Below, piece by piece: positions 55,937 to 64,000 of a stretch of DNA of 64,000 nucleotides. This DNA is from Oxalobacteraceae bacterium OTU3CAMAD1 (GTDB lineage: Bacteria > Pseudomonadota > Gammaproteobacteria > Burkholderiales > Burkholderiaceae_D). Location of the stretch: positions 1,736,001 to 1,800,000 of the forward strand of contig CP099650.1 of the NCBI GenBank assembly GCA_024123915.1, written 5' to 3'. Made by a program: the position numbers and the translations under genes. How positions within the stretch are numbered: the first letter of the stretch is position 1; each line of letters opens with the position of its first letter. Under the pieces are notes generated by a model that was not told the DNA's origin, searched no databases, and was given only the letters and a program-made list of their open reading frames with translations.

Positions 55937-56797
55937 TTATTTCTTGCCTTTGCCGCCGCTGATCATGTCGAGCGGCTTGCCGGGAGCCGGTTTGCCTTTC
56001 GGCGCCACTTCCTTCAGCTTGGACGGCTTGGTCTCCGGCGCCAGCGCGATCGGCTTTGGCGACGGCACGGGGAAGGACGACTTGGCCGGGTCGGGTTTGA
56101 CCTCGGCCTTGACTTCGATCGGCGCAGGCGGCTCGATCGGGGCGGCGGCCGGCTTCGGCTTGGCCGGGGCCTTGGCCGATTTCTGTGCAGGCGAGGCGAC
56201 CGGTTCGTTGGCCGAGGCGGTCGATGCTTCCGCGATCACGGGCGCGTTGTCCGGCGTCGCGACGGCGGCCGAGACGGCGGCGGCCAGCGTCGGGGGCGGG
56301 GCGGCCGGTTCGGGAGCCGGTGCTGTTTCGACGAGCGGCGCCACGACCGGGTCGACAGAGGCCAGTGGCGCCGGCTTGGCGGCGGGCACCGAGGCCGCCG
56401 CCGGGGCCGGCTTGACCACGGCGGCCAGCGGCGATGCCTTGGCCAGCTGCTGTGCCTGCTCCTGCGCCTGTTTAATGCCGCTCTGCGCGCTTTGCAGCAG
56501 CTCGCTCTGAGCGGCGGTGGCGATGCTGACCAACTGGCGGCCATAGGCCAGCAGATTGTCGAAGCCGGTCGGCTGCGCCGCGTTCAGGCTGAAGAGTTCC
56601 TGGGCATCCTTGGCCTCCAGCAGCTTCCTGGCGGCGGCCGACGATTTCTCGACCGAGGCCTTGGTGGTGCTGAGGTTCAGCGCAATGACTTTTTCGGCGC
56701 TGTCGACAGCCGTGCTGGCGAAGGTGTTGAAGATTTTAAACTGGGCTTCCAACTGCGATTTCGTGACGGCGGAAAACTGTTCGGTAAGCGAAGACAT
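55937..56797 (-). CDS. Phasin family protein (polyhydroxyalkanoate granule-associated)
   Basis: 286 residues from the ATG after CAGGAGAAACC. Residues 1-125 are the phasin domain: LTEQFSAVTKSQLEAQFKIFNTFASTAVDSAEKVIALNLSTTKASVEKSSAAARKLLEAKDAQELFSL and YGRQLVSIATAAQSELLQ. Residues 140-286 are a long Pro/Ala/Lys-rich tail, like the PAKKA-type DNA- or protein-binding tails of some granule proteins. It coats polyhydroxybutyrate granules in the cytoplasm. No synthase or depolymerase gene is nearby. It has its own terminator. Confidence 0.88.
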   Translation of the reverse strand: MSSLTEQFSAVTKSQLEAQFKIFNTFASTAVDSAEKVIALNLSTTKASVEKSSAAARKLLEAKDAQELFSLNAAQPTGFDNLLAYGRQLVSIATAAQSELLQSAQSGIKQAQEQAQQLAKASPLAAVVKPAPAAASVPAAKPAPLASVDPVVAPLVETAPAPEPAAPPPTLAAAVSAAVATPDNAPVIAEASTASANEPVASPAQKSAKAPAKPKPAAAPIEPPAPIEVKAEVKPDPAKSSFPVPSPKPIALAPETKPSKLKEVAPKGKPAPGKPLDMISGGKGKK

Positions 56798-57066
56798 GGT
56801 TTCTCCTGGACGACGGTGGACGTCTGTTGCGATGCAATATAAGAACATTCTAGCGACGAACAACTGGCTTGGAAAGTTATTTTTTGTGCCATTGAAGAAA
56901 GAGTGCTGCTAGGAAAAATGCGGAGTAGACACTATCTCACCGAAGTTTGATTCAGCGCAAAATGCCCCGGTAAAAATTGCGTCGATTGCTGCGACGCAAC
57001 AAGTGGTGTATTTCAGTGAAACTGACTACAATCGACTTACTGTAAAACAACGCCGGGAGCGTCCCC

Positions 57067-58341
57067 ATGGATGTGGTCATCCGCAATGCCAATCTGGCCG
57101 ACGGCCGGCAAGGCGTCGATATCGCCATCGAACACGGGCGCATCGCCGCCATCGGCCCCGCGCTGCCGGTCACGGCCGCGCGCGAGATCGACGCCGGCGG
57201 CGATCTGGTCAGCGCGCCGTTCGTCGACGCCCACTTCCACATGGACGCCACGCTCAGCTACGGCCTGCCGCGGGTCAATGCTTCCGGGACTCTGCTCGAA
57301 GGCATCGCGCTGTGGGGCGAGTTGAAGCCTGACCTGACGCAGCAGGCGCTGATCGACCGGGCGTTGCAGTATTGCGACTGGGCCGTGGCGCGCGGGCTGC
57401 TGGCGATCCGCTCGCATGTCGACGTGTGCGACGACCGCCTGCTGGCGGTCGAGGCGCTGCTGGAGGTCAAGCGGCGGGTGGCGCCGTATCTGGATTTGCA
57501 GCTGGTGGCGTTTCCGCAGGACGGCGTGCTGCGCAGTCCGACGGCGCTGGCCAATCTCAAGCGCGCCATCGCCATGGGCGTCGACGTGGTGGGCGGCATT
57601 CCGCATTTCGAGCGCACCATGGCCGACGGCGCCGAATCGGTGCGCATCCTGTGCGAGTTCGCCGCCGACCAAGGCTTGCGTGTCGATATGCACTGCGACG
57701 AATCGGATGATCCGCATTCGCGCCATATCGAAACCCTGGCGTATGAAAGCAACCGGCTCGGGCTGCACGGCCGGGTGACCGGTTCGCACCTGACGTCGAT
57801 GCATTCGATGGACAATTATTATGTCAGCAAGCTGCTGCCGCTGATCCGCGAGGGCGGCGTGGCGGCCATCGCCAATCCGCTGATCAACATCACCTTGCAG
57901 GGCCGCCACGACAGCTATCCGAAGCGGCGCGGCATGACGCGCGTGCCGGAGATGCTGGCGGCCGGCATCGACGTCGCCTTCGGCCACGATTGCGTGATGG
58001 ACCCGTGGTACAGCCTGGGCTCGGGCGATATGCTGGAGGTGGCGCAGATGGGCCTGCATGTGGCGCAGATGACGGGGCAGGACGCAATGCGCGCCTGCTT
58101 CGAGGCGGTGACGACGACGCCGGCGCGCATCCTCGGGCTGGAGCATTACGGCATCGCGGTCGGCAACCACGCCGACCTGGTGCTGCTGGACGCGGCCGAT
58201 CCGGTGGAGGCGATCCGGCTGCGCGCGGCGCGGCGCCTGGTGATGCGGCGCGGCGCGGTGATCGCCGAATCGCCGCGCGCGCATGCGCGGCTCAATTTGC
58301 CGGGGCGGGCCGACAGCGTCAATTTCCGCCTGAACCGGTAG
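57067..58341 (+). CDS. CodA-like amidohydrolase (cytosine deaminase family)
   Basis: 424 residues, similar in length and motifs to E. coli cytosine deaminase: FVDAHFHMDATLSYG (metal His pair), AFPQDGVLRS, HCDESDDPHSRHIETLA, GSHLTSMHSMDNYY, ANPLINITLQGRHDSYPKRRGMTRV and FGHDCVMDPWYSLG. The metal ligands and catalytic Glu are all present. The residue after the last metal Asp, which is Asp314 in E. coli CodA and shapes the substrate pocket, is Cys309 here, so cytosine may not be the main substrate. A promoter region of about 270 bases separates it from the divergent phasin gene. Confidence 0.82.
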   Translation: MDVVIRNANLADGRQGVDIAIEHGRIAAIGPALPVTAAREIDAGGDLVSAPFVDAHFHMDATLSYGLPRVNASGTLLEGIALWGELKPDLTQQALIDRALQYCDWAVARGLLAIRSHVDVCDDRLLAVEALLEVKRRVAPYLDLQLVAFPQDGVLRSPTALANLKRAIAMGVDVVGGIPHFERTMADGAESVRILCEFAADQGLRVDMHCDESDDPHSRHIETLAYESNRLGLHGRVTGSHLTSMHSMDNYYVSKLLPLIREGGVAAIANPLINITLQGRHDSYPKRRGMTRVPEMLAAGIDVAFGHDCVMDPWYSLGSGDMLEVAQMGLHVAQMTGQDAMRACFEAVTTTPARILGLEHYGIAVGNHADLVLLDAADPVEAIRLRAARRLVMRRGAVIAESPRAHARLNLPGRADSVNFRLNR

Positions 58342-58407
58342 CGGCTGGACTTGCCGGCGGAAATCCATGACAATTGAATATGGTTTTATAACCCGCCTGG
58401 AGCCCAC

Positions 58408-58929
58408 TTGAAAGAAATCGCCATCCGCGCCGCCACGGAAGCCGACTTCGGCGCCATGTGGGAGATTTTCCAGCAGCTCATCGCCAGCGGCGACACCTAT
58501 TACTTTGCCGCCGACACCAGCCGCGAGGACTGCCACGCCTACTGGTTCGGCCCCGGCGTGCAATCGTATGTCGCGCTGCTCAACGGCGAACGCCTGGTCG
58601 GCATGTACCGCCTGATCCCCAACCAGCGCGACCGGGGAGCCCACGTGGCCAACGCTTCGTTCATGGTCAGCCCGGCGGCGCAGGGCGTCGGCGTCGGCAA
58701 GCTGCTCGGCGGCGACTGCCTGGACCGCGCCCGCGCCCAGGGCTACCTGGCGATGCAGTTCAACTACGTGGTCAGCTCCAACGTGGCGGCCGTGCTGCTG
58801 TGGAAAAAACTCGGCTTTTCCATCGTCGGCACCTTGCCGCGCGCCTATTACCACCAGTATCTGGGCTACGTCGACGTCTACGTCATGTACCAGTTGCTGG
58901 ACGATCCCTCCCATTGGCCCGACGCCTGA
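58408..58929 (+). CDS. GNAT acetyltransferase
   Basis: 173 residues from a TTG start with CTGGAG upstream. IRAATEADFGAMWEIFQQLIASGDTYYFA opens the fold; the acetyl-CoA site is SPAAQGVGVGKLLGGDCLDRARAQGYLAMQFNYVVSSNVAAVLLWKKLGFSIVGTLPRAY, a pattern typical of the N-acetyltransferases resembling yeast Spt10/Mpr1-type proteins (Mpr1 acetylates azetidine-2-carboxylate and proline analogues). The substrate is not certain. Four bases before the next GNAT gene, on the same transcript. Confidence 0.83.
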   Translation: MKEIAIRAATEADFGAMWEIFQQLIASGDTYYFAADTSREDCHAYWFGPGVQSYVALLNGERLVGMYRLIPNQRDRGAHVANASFMVSPAAQGVGVGKLLGGDCLDRARAQGYLAMQFNYVVSSNVAAVLLWKKLGFSIVGTLPRAYYHQYLGYVDVYVMYQLLDDPSHWPDA

Positions 58930-58932
58930 CTC

Positions 58933-59457
58933 ATGAACATACTGGACACCGAACGCCTGCGCCTGCGCACCATCGAAGTCGACGACGCCGCGTTTTATTA
59001 TGAACTGGTCAACGACCCGACCTGGCTGGAATTCATCGGCGACAAGGGCATCCGCAGCCTCGACGACGCGCGCGCCGCCATCATCGACGGCCCGCGCGCG
59101 ATGCAGCAGCGCTGCGGCCATTCGCTGTGGGTGATGGAGCGCAAGAGCGATGGCCGGGCGCTCGGGCTGTGCGGCCTGATCCAGCGCGATACGTTGCCCG
59201 GGCCCGATATCGGCTACGCCATCCGCCCCGAGTTCTTCGGCCGGGGCTATACCCATGAGGCGGCTGTCGCCGTGCTGGCTTACGCGCGCGGTCCGCTGGG
59301 CATGAAGCGCGTGCTGGGCTTGACCGATCCGGGCAACGCCAATTCGATCGGCCTGTTGCACAAGCTGGGCCTGAGCTTTGTCGAGAACCGGCCGCTGCCG
59401 CCCAATGATCGTCCTACCAATATTTACTGCATCGAGTTTCCACCAACACCAGTCTGA
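58933..59457 (+). CDS. GNAT acetyltransferase, RimJ/RimL-like
   Basis: 174 residues. LDTERLRLRTIEVDDAAFYYELVNDPTWLEFIGDKGI is the standard RimJ/RimL opening, and IGYAIRPEFFGRGYTHEAAVAVLAYA with FGRGYTHEA as the acetyl-CoA loop, then NANSIGLLHKLGLSFVENRPLP. It acetylates protein N-termini or amino groups of small molecules; target unknown. It follows the preceding GNAT with three bases between, so both are made together with the deaminase or just after it. Confidence 0.87.
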   Translation: MNILDTERLRLRTIEVDDAAFYYELVNDPTWLEFIGDKGIRSLDDARAAIIDGPRAMQQRCGHSLWVMERKSDGRALGLCGLIQRDTLPGPDIGYAIRPEFFGRGYTHEAAVAVLAYARGPLGMKRVLGLTDPGNANSIGLLHKLGLSFVENRPLPPNDRPTNIYCIEFPPTPV

Positions 59458-59560
59458 TCTGTTGCAATGGAGCGAATCCGCCGGATTTCTGGCGTGCCGG
59501 TCTTGGCATCCTTGCGCTGCAAGCGCATGATGAAAGTCAATTCTTGCCACTGGAAAAACT

Positions 59561-61198
59561 ATGAAACTCGGCGATCTGAAGATAGGTGTTCGACTGGGGC
59601 TGTTGGGAGCGTTCTTTTTCGTCGCACTGGCGATCGTCGCCACCGGCGGCTGGCGCGCGCTCGACAATAGCACCGCGCACAGCGCGCAAGCCTTGCAGCG
59701 CTCGCTGGGCCTGAGCCAGGCCATCGACACCGCGCGCAGCGCCCAGGTCGAGTTCAAGATCCAGGTGCAGGAATGGAAGAACATCCTGATACGCGGCAAT
59801 GATCCGGCGCTGCTGGACCGCTACACCAAGGCTTTCGTCAAAACCGGCGAGGCCACCCGCGCCGACCTGAAAAAATTGGACGGGCAACTCGACGCGCTCA
59901 AGCTCGGTACGCCGCTGGTCGACGACGCCATCAAGACGCAAACCGAGCTGGGCGCGCGCTATCTCGAGGCGCTCAAACAGTACGACCCCGCCAATCCGGA
60001 GAGCGCTAAAGTGGTCGACAACCTGGTCAAGGGCATGGACCGCGAGCCGACCAAGAAGATCGACGATATCGTCGTCTACATCGGCAAGGAATCGAACCGC
60101 CTGATGCAGCAGATGGAAGAGGAAAGCCGGGCCGCGCACGCCGAGGCCATGCTGGTCATGGGCATCACCCTGGCGGTGACCCTGGTGGTCGGCTGCGTGA
60201 CGGTGTTCTGGCTGATCAAGAGCATCACCGTGCCCTTGTACGCCGCCGTGGGCGTGGCGCAAACGGTCGCCGGCGGCGACCTGCGCAGCGAGGTGCGGGT
60301 CGATAGCAAGGATGAGATCGGCGAGCTGCTGGGCGCGCTCAAGACCATGCAGACCAATCTGAGCGGCATCGTCGGCAAGGTGCGCGCCGGCACCGAGACC
60401 ATCCACGGCGCGACGGTGGAGATCGCCGCCGGCAACCTGGACCTGTCCGGCCGCACCGAGCAGCAGGCCAGCTCGCTCGAGGAGACGGCGGCGGCGATGG
60501 TGGAACTGACCACCACCGTCCAGCAGAACAACGCCAACGCCAACGAGGCCAGCAAGCTGGCCGACGTGGCCTCGCGGGTGGCCGAGCGCGGCGGCGACGC
60601 GGTCGAGCAGATGGTGCAAACGATGGGCTCGATCAACGAGTCCTCGCGCAAGATCGTCGACATCATCGGCGTGATCGACGGCATCGCTTTCCAGACCAAT
60701 ATCCTGGCGCTCAACGCGGCGGTGGAGGCGGCGCGCGCCGGCGAGCAGGGGCGCGGTTTCGCCGTGGTGGCGTCCGAGGTGCGCAACCTGGCCCACCGCT
60801 CGGCGTCGGCCGCCAAGGAGATCAAGGAATTGATCGGCGACTCGGTCAGCCGCGTCGAGGCCGGCAGCCGGCTGGCCGGGCAGGCCGGCGAGACGATGGG
60901 CGAGGTGGTCAGCAGCGTGCAGCGGGTGACGGCCATCATCGGCGAGATTTCGGTGGCCAGCGGCGAGCAGCGCGACGGCATCGAGCAGATCAGCATCGCC
61001 ATCAGCCACATGGACAGCGTGACGCAGCAGAACGCCGCGCTGGTGGAACAGGCCGCCGCCGCGGCCGATGCATTGACGCAGCAGGCGGCCAGCCTGTCGG
61101 AGGCGGTCAGTATCTTCAAGCTGGAGGAGCACGGCCAAGGGCAGGGCGGGAGCGCGCGTTTGGCGCCACCGAAACGGCGTCCGCTATTGCCCGCTTGA
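59561..61198 (+). CDS. Methyl-accepting chemotaxis protein
   Basis: 545 residues. Two membrane helices ([18 protein letters not shown] near the N-terminus; [20 protein letters not shown] near 200) enclose a periplasmic four-helix bundle. A HAMP domain follows, then the signalling hairpin with the conserved tip [37 protein letters not shown]. Methylation helices contain [14 protein letters not shown]. The C-terminus ([10 protein letters not shown]) lacks a CheR-binding pentapeptide such as NWETF. It passes chemoeffector signals to CheA/CheW; no che genes lie in the window. Confidence 0.95.
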   Translation: MKLGDLKIGVRLGLLGAFFFVALAIVATGGWRALDNSTAHSAQALQRSLGLSQAIDTARSAQVEFKIQVQEWKNILIRGNDPALLDRYTKAFVKTGEATRADLKKLDGQLDALKLGTPLVDDAIKTQTELGARYLEALKQYDPANPESAKVVDNLVKGMDREPTKKIDDIVVYIGKESNRLMQQMEEESRAAHAEAMLVMGITLAVTLVVGCVTVFWLIKSITVPLYAAVGVAQTVAGGDLRSEVRVDSKDEIGELLGALKTMQTNLSGIVGKVRAGTETIHGATVEIAAGNLDLSGRTEQQASSLEETAAAMVELTTTVQQNNANANEASKLADVASRVAERGGDAVEQMVQTMGSINESSRKIVDIIGVIDGIAFQTNILALNAAVEAARAGEQGRGFAVVASEVRNLAHRSASAAKEIKELIGDSVSRVEAGSRLAGQAGETMGEVVSSVQRVTAIIGEISVASGEQRDGIEQISIAISHMDSVTQQNAALVEQAAAAADALTQQAASLSEAVSIFKLEEHGQGQGGSARLAPPKRRPLLPA

Positions 61199-61313
61199 GG
61201 GCCATGTGAATCGGGTTTGACGCCCGTCAACCGCCCCGCCGAACGCGCATTGCTGACGGGCAGTCTCCATTATGATTCCCTCTTCATCGCTGCACCAAAA
61301 GAAGAGGGATCCC

Positions 61314-62816
61314 ATGGAGCTCCTGTGGCCGGCATTGATAGGCATCGCACCTTGTCTGTTGGCGCTTTGGTATGGCGAAACGCGCGCGCGCGTGCTGCGC
61401 CGCCGCTGCGTCCATTTGCAGAGCGCGCTCGAAGCCCAGCGCGACACCGAGATGCGGCTCGACTTCATCGCCCACCACGACTGCCTGACGGGCTTGCCCA
61501 ACCGCCTGCAGTTCCAGCTGCGGCTTGAGCACGGCGTGGCCTACGCGCGGCGCCACAAAAGCCTGCTGGCGGTGCTGTTCGTCGACATCGACCACTTCAA
61601 GCACATCAACGACACGCTCGGCCACGACGCCGGCGACCAAGTACTGGTGCAGTTCTCGCAGCGGCTGCGCCAGTGCGTGCGCGAGGTCGACACCGTGGCG
61701 CGGCAGGGCGGCGACGAGTTCATCCTGTTGCTGACGGAGCTGCGCGACGCCGACGACGCGCGCCAGGTGGCCGAGAAGATCATCGCCGCCATCGGCGCGC
61801 CGTTCACCATCCATGGCGCGTCGCTGCGGGTGGCCGCCAGCGTCGGCGTGGCGGTCTATCCGGACGACGACGAAAGCCTGGAAGACCTGGTCGAGAAAGC
61901 CGACCTGGCGATGTACGCGGCCAAGCAGCGCGGCAAGGGCACCAGCGTGCGCTTCCTGCCGAGCATGCAGGTCAAGGCGTACTCGCGCCTGATCCTGGAG
62001 ACGGCGCTCAGGCACGCGCTCGACCACAAGGAATTCGTCCTTGCCTACCAGCCCAGGCTCGACCTGCGCGAACAGCGCGTCACCGGCGTCAAGGCGCTGC
62101 TGCGCTGGAACCATCCGGAGCTCGGGCTGGTGATGCCGCTCGATTTTCTGCCGGTGCTGGAGGAGAGCGCGCTGATACTGCCGGTCGGCGCGTGGGTGCT
62201 GGCGACCGCGGCGGCGCAGGCGCGGCTGTGGATGGAGCGGGGACTGCCGCTGACGGTGTCGGTGCACCTGTCGCCGCGCCAGTTCTACCAGAAGGACATC
62301 GCCCAGACCTTCGCCATGATACTGGAGCAGGCCGGCGTGCCGGGCTACTGCATCGAGCTGGAAATCACCGAGGGCATGCTGATCGACCGCAACCAGAACT
62401 GCGAGGCGACCTTGCGGCAGCTGAAGGGCCTTGGCGTGCGGATCTCGATCAGCGATTTCGGCACCGGCTACGCCTCGCTCAATTATCTGCGGCGCTTCCC
62501 GGTGGACGTGGTCAAGATCGACAAGAGCTTCATCGACGAATTGCACGGCGCGCGCCAGCCAGCCGATACGCAGGACGCCCCCGGCGCCAAGGGCGCGGCC
62601 GACGGCGCCATGGTGCGCGCCATCATCGCGATGGCCCACACGCTGAACATGCGGGTGATCGCCGGCGGCGTCGAAACCGGCGACCAGTTGGCGCGCTTGA
62701 TGGCGATGGACTGCGACGAGGCATTCGGCTTTTGCCTCAGCCCGGCCGTGTCGCCCGCCGAAGTGGAAACCTTGCTGGCCAATCGCGATTTGCGCAAAGA
62801 ATTGATTATTTCGTAG
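61314..62816 (+). CDS. GGDEF-EAL protein with active GGDEF and degenerate EAL domain
   Basis: 500 residues from the ATG after GAAGAGGGATCCC. One membrane helix (residues 4-20), then GGDEF: acceptor site QGGDEF at 131-136 and inhibitory REVD at 123-126, both intact. The EAL domain (240-490) has lost most catalytic residues: EAL reads Lys-Ala-Leu (K260), the Asn of VNLS is His318, the first Asp of DDFGTG is Ser380, the general-base Glu of AEGVET is Gly451, and the Gln of DEAQG is Phe471. Lys401 and Glu350 remain. An insert of about 20 residues follows KIDKSFI. It is likely a diguanylate cyclase with a regulatory EAL remnant. Confidence 0.9.
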   Translation: MELLWPALIGIAPCLLALWYGETRARVLRRRCVHLQSALEAQRDTEMRLDFIAHHDCLTGLPNRLQFQLRLEHGVAYARRHKSLLAVLFVDIDHFKHINDTLGHDAGDQVLVQFSQRLRQCVREVDTVARQGGDEFILLLTELRDADDARQVAEKIIAAIGAPFTIHGASLRVAASVGVAVYPDDDESLEDLVEKADLAMYAAKQRGKGTSVRFLPSMQVKAYSRLILETALRHALDHKEFVLAYQPRLDLREQRVTGVKALLRWNHPELGLVMPLDFLPVLEESALILPVGAWVLATAAAQARLWMERGLPLTVSVHLSPRQFYQKDIAQTFAMILEQAGVPGYCIELEITEGMLIDRNQNCEATLRQLKGLGVRISISDFGTGYASLNYLRRFPVDVVKIDKSFIDELHGARQPADTQDAPGAKGAADGAMVRAIIAMAHTLNMRVIAGGVETGDQLARLMAMDCDEAFGFCLSPAVSPAEVETLLANRDLRKELIIS

Positions 62817-62914
62817 CGTTCCTTGTCGCCATGAGTTTATATCCCCCCATTCAACATGGGTATTATCAGCGGATAGAAACTTACTTTCATCTTGGTATTA
62901 ACAAATAATAAACG

Positions 62915-62943
62915 TTTACATAAATAGAATCTAAACATATAAT
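62915..62943 (+). promoter_or_regulatory. Strong sigma-70 promoter for the B-lectin gene
   Basis: -35 TTTACA (62915-62920), 17-base spacer, -10 TATAAT (62938-62943). The start site would be near 62950, giving a 5' leader of about 105 bases. The region is strikingly AT-rich compared with the rest of the window. Confidence 0.75.
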
Positions 62944-62948
62944 TTTTT

Positions 62949-63016
62949 CGCTCGGGCTCGCTTTAACGGAGACCGGGCGGTAGTCGATTAGCCCGAGCGC
63001 AAAGACGGTAATGCGC
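62949..63016 (+). promoter_or_regulatory. Structured 5' leader (possible cis-regulatory RNA)
   Basis: CGCTCGGGCT (62949-62958) pairs perfectly with AGCCCGAGCG (62990-62999) around a 31-base loop that contains AACGGAGACCGGGCGG. The second arm overlaps GCGC-N12-GCGC (62997-63016), a competing hairpin. The stem starts at the predicted transcription start. I cannot match it to a known riboswitch; AACGGAGA could also be a CsrA-type site. Function is inferred. Confidence 0.45.
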
Positions 63017-63055
63017 CTTGTCCGAAAATTTGCTTTTTAAAATAAAAGGAAAATA

Positions 63056-63970
63056 ATGGCAACTGCACTATTTGAAACTTTTAAGACGCGACATGTGATT
63101 GCAGCCCTGATTTCATGCGCGGTTTCATATCAAGCTTTGGCGGCGCATGCCCTCCCTGATCGGCTACGTGGCGGCGAAACCCTGACGTCCGGCGAAACCC
63201 TGGTGTCGCCCAACGGCGCGGTGCGTCTGGAGATGAAAAGCACCGGCAATCTGGTGTTGACCCGGTTGGCCGACAACGCGACGCTCTGGCAGTCGGGTAC
63301 CGTGCAAGCCGGCTCCTACGCCTTGATGCAAACCAGTGGCAACTTCGTCGTCGTGAGCCCGAGTTCCCAGATATTGTTCCAGTCGGGCTCGGCCAACTCC
63401 ACCGCGTATGTGATGCTGCAATCCGACCACAATCTGGTCGTTTACACGGCGACCCGCTCGCCGTTGTGGCACACGGTGACCGGCATTCCCAATCCGCCGC
63501 CATACAGCACGCCCGCCTACATGCCCGCCTATTGGAACGACGGCGCGATCCGGCCCTATAATAATTGCTACAACTACGCGAACAACAGGCGTACCGACCG
63601 GTTCTCCCAGCCGGGCTGGGCACATGGCTATAGCGGCTATGACATCACCGTAGCGCAGCTGCGCGCCGCCGCCATCGCCGATGGCCTGGAGCCGACCGAT
63701 AGTTCGTCCGTCTCCCCGGTGGGCAAAACCAAGGTCGCGCTGGTGGTCGGCACGGTGGGCGGTTCGCCGGACTATCATTGGTACCGGAAGGACATCAATG
63801 GTCTTTGGACGCATAAACCGGGCGGCACCTCGGCCACCAACCTGGACAACAGTGGCGTGGCCATCACTAATCCGGAAACGGCCAACCGGGGCGGCTACAT
63901 CCACTTTGGCGGTTACTTCTTCACATCGTCTTCTGATTCCCAAGGACACGGGCACCAGGTAATTTACTAA
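63056..63970 (+). CDS. Secreted B-lectin protein with a putative cysteine-hydrolase domain
   Basis: 304 residues, ATG after AAAAGGAAAATA. A signal peptide (HVIAALISCAVSYQALAA) precedes a bulb-type lectin domain (residues 40-142) with three repeats; only the third has the full mannose motif (QSDHNLVVY, 122-130), the others are decayed (MKSTGNLVLT; MQTSGNFVVV). Residues 150-304 form a second domain with NNCYNYANNRRTDRFSQPG around Cys171, the only Cys of the mature protein, and SPDYHWYRKDINGLW with His241, plus Asn/Asp residues near 262-265. A Cys-His pair in this layout suggests a papain/NlpC-like hydrolase. Exported, possibly acting on glycans or walls of other organisms. The catalytic assignment is inferred. 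Confidence 0.6.
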   Translation: MATALFETFKTRHVIAALISCAVSYQALAAHALPDRLRGGETLTSGETLVSPNGAVRLEMKSTGNLVLTRLADNATLWQSGTVQAGSYALMQTSGNFVVVSPSSQILFQSGSANSTAYVMLQSDHNLVVYTATRSPLWHTVTGIPNPPPYSTPAYMPAYWNDGAIRPYNNCYNYANNRRTDRFSQPGWAHGYSGYDITVAQLRAAAIADGLEPTDSSSVSPVGKTKVALVVGTVGGSPDYHWYRKDINGLWTHKPGGTSATNLDNSGVAITNPETANRGGYIHFGGYFFTSSSDSQGHGHQVIY

Positions 63971-63994
63971 CCCATTCGAGAGGAATAGAATAAG

Positions 63995-64000
63995 ATGAAA
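63995..64000 (+). CDS. First two codons of the next gene (cut by window edge)
   Basis: ATG-AAA preceded by GAGAGGAATAGAATAAG, a good Shine-Dalgarno at suitable distance, 24 bases after the B-lectin stop. This suggests a second gene in the same operon, but nothing of its product is visible. Confidence 0.4.

Noticed and set aside
57037..59799. 920-codon open frame on the minus strand
   Set aside because: It crosses three genes (deaminase and two GNATs) in antisense and has a His/Gln/Arg-rich composition without any motif.
62949..63016. Cyclic-di-GMP-I (GEMM) riboswitch
   Set aside because: GAGCGCAAAGAC recalls the GACGCAAAGCC segment, but the AAACC and GNRA tetraloop parts are missing, so I report only an unassigned structured leader.

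Overview
The window looks like chromosomal DNA of a GC-rich betaproteobacterium of the Oxalobacteraceae (Duganella/Massilia/Janthinobacterium/Rugamonas type). This is inferred from gene content: a GH18 chitinase lipoprotein, a phasin, a bacteriophytochrome with heme oxygenase, many cyclic-di-GMP and sensor-kinase genes, NodT-type efflux lipoproteins and dense MFS/RND pumps. It also rests on strong GC3 bias and on a dispersed palindromic intergenic repeat with ends GTAGGGCGGATTAG. No rRNA, tRNA, CRISPR array, prophage or insertion sequence was seen. Almost all the DNA is coding; the only gene-free stretch over 300 bases is 9110-9422.

Layout. 1-4.2 kb: tail of an STY0301-type protein, a LprI-like protein read in one frame with a shortened membrane protein, a DUF899 protein, a small beta-propeller and a TPR/winged-helix regulator. 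4.3-9.1 kb: a VOC protein, a RES/Xre-type toxin-antitoxin pair, a lipoprotein, a single-domain response regulator, MsrA and a DUF1842-like protein behind a hairpin that touches its Shine-Dalgarno sequence. 9.4-13.4 kb: chitinase, JmjC/cupin-like protein, DUF1275 membrane protein and a GNAT. 13.5-18.6 kb: red-light module (bacteriophytochrome, response regulator, hybrid kinase, heme oxygenase). 18.6-25 kb: branched-chain amino-acid binding protein, a very Ala-rich coiled-coil protein, a YqjD-like protein and HPII catalase.

25.2-37 kb holds two complete tripartite efflux systems: an EmrAB/NodT-type operon on the plus strand, and a TetR-OMF-MFP-RND-GyrI-like operon on the minus strand with a clear palindromic operator. 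37.3-43.2 kb: hybrid kinase, a two-cysteine OhrR with a 2OG-Fe dioxygenase, and an HD-GYP/CHASE-kinase pair. 43.2-45.9 kb: a PhyH dioxygenase/TIM-barrel isomerase pair divergent from a LysR regulator. 46-49.9 kb: a large surface lipoprotein, an M29-like metallopeptidase, an unknown protein and an 11-mer-repeat lipoprotein. 50-56.8 kb: a TPR-GGDEF protein, a heterodimeric MdlAB-type ABC exporter and a phasin. 57-64 kb: a CodA-like deaminase, two GNATs, a chemoreceptor, a GGDEF protein with a catalytically degenerate EAL domain, and a secreted B-lectin protein with a putative cysteine-hydrolase domain expressed from a strong promoter with a structured leader.

The most interesting items are the lectin/NCYNYA protein and its leader, the degenerate EAL domain, the OhrR-dioxygenase pair, the repeat family placed between convergent genes, and the hairpin over the DUF1842-like ribosome binding site.
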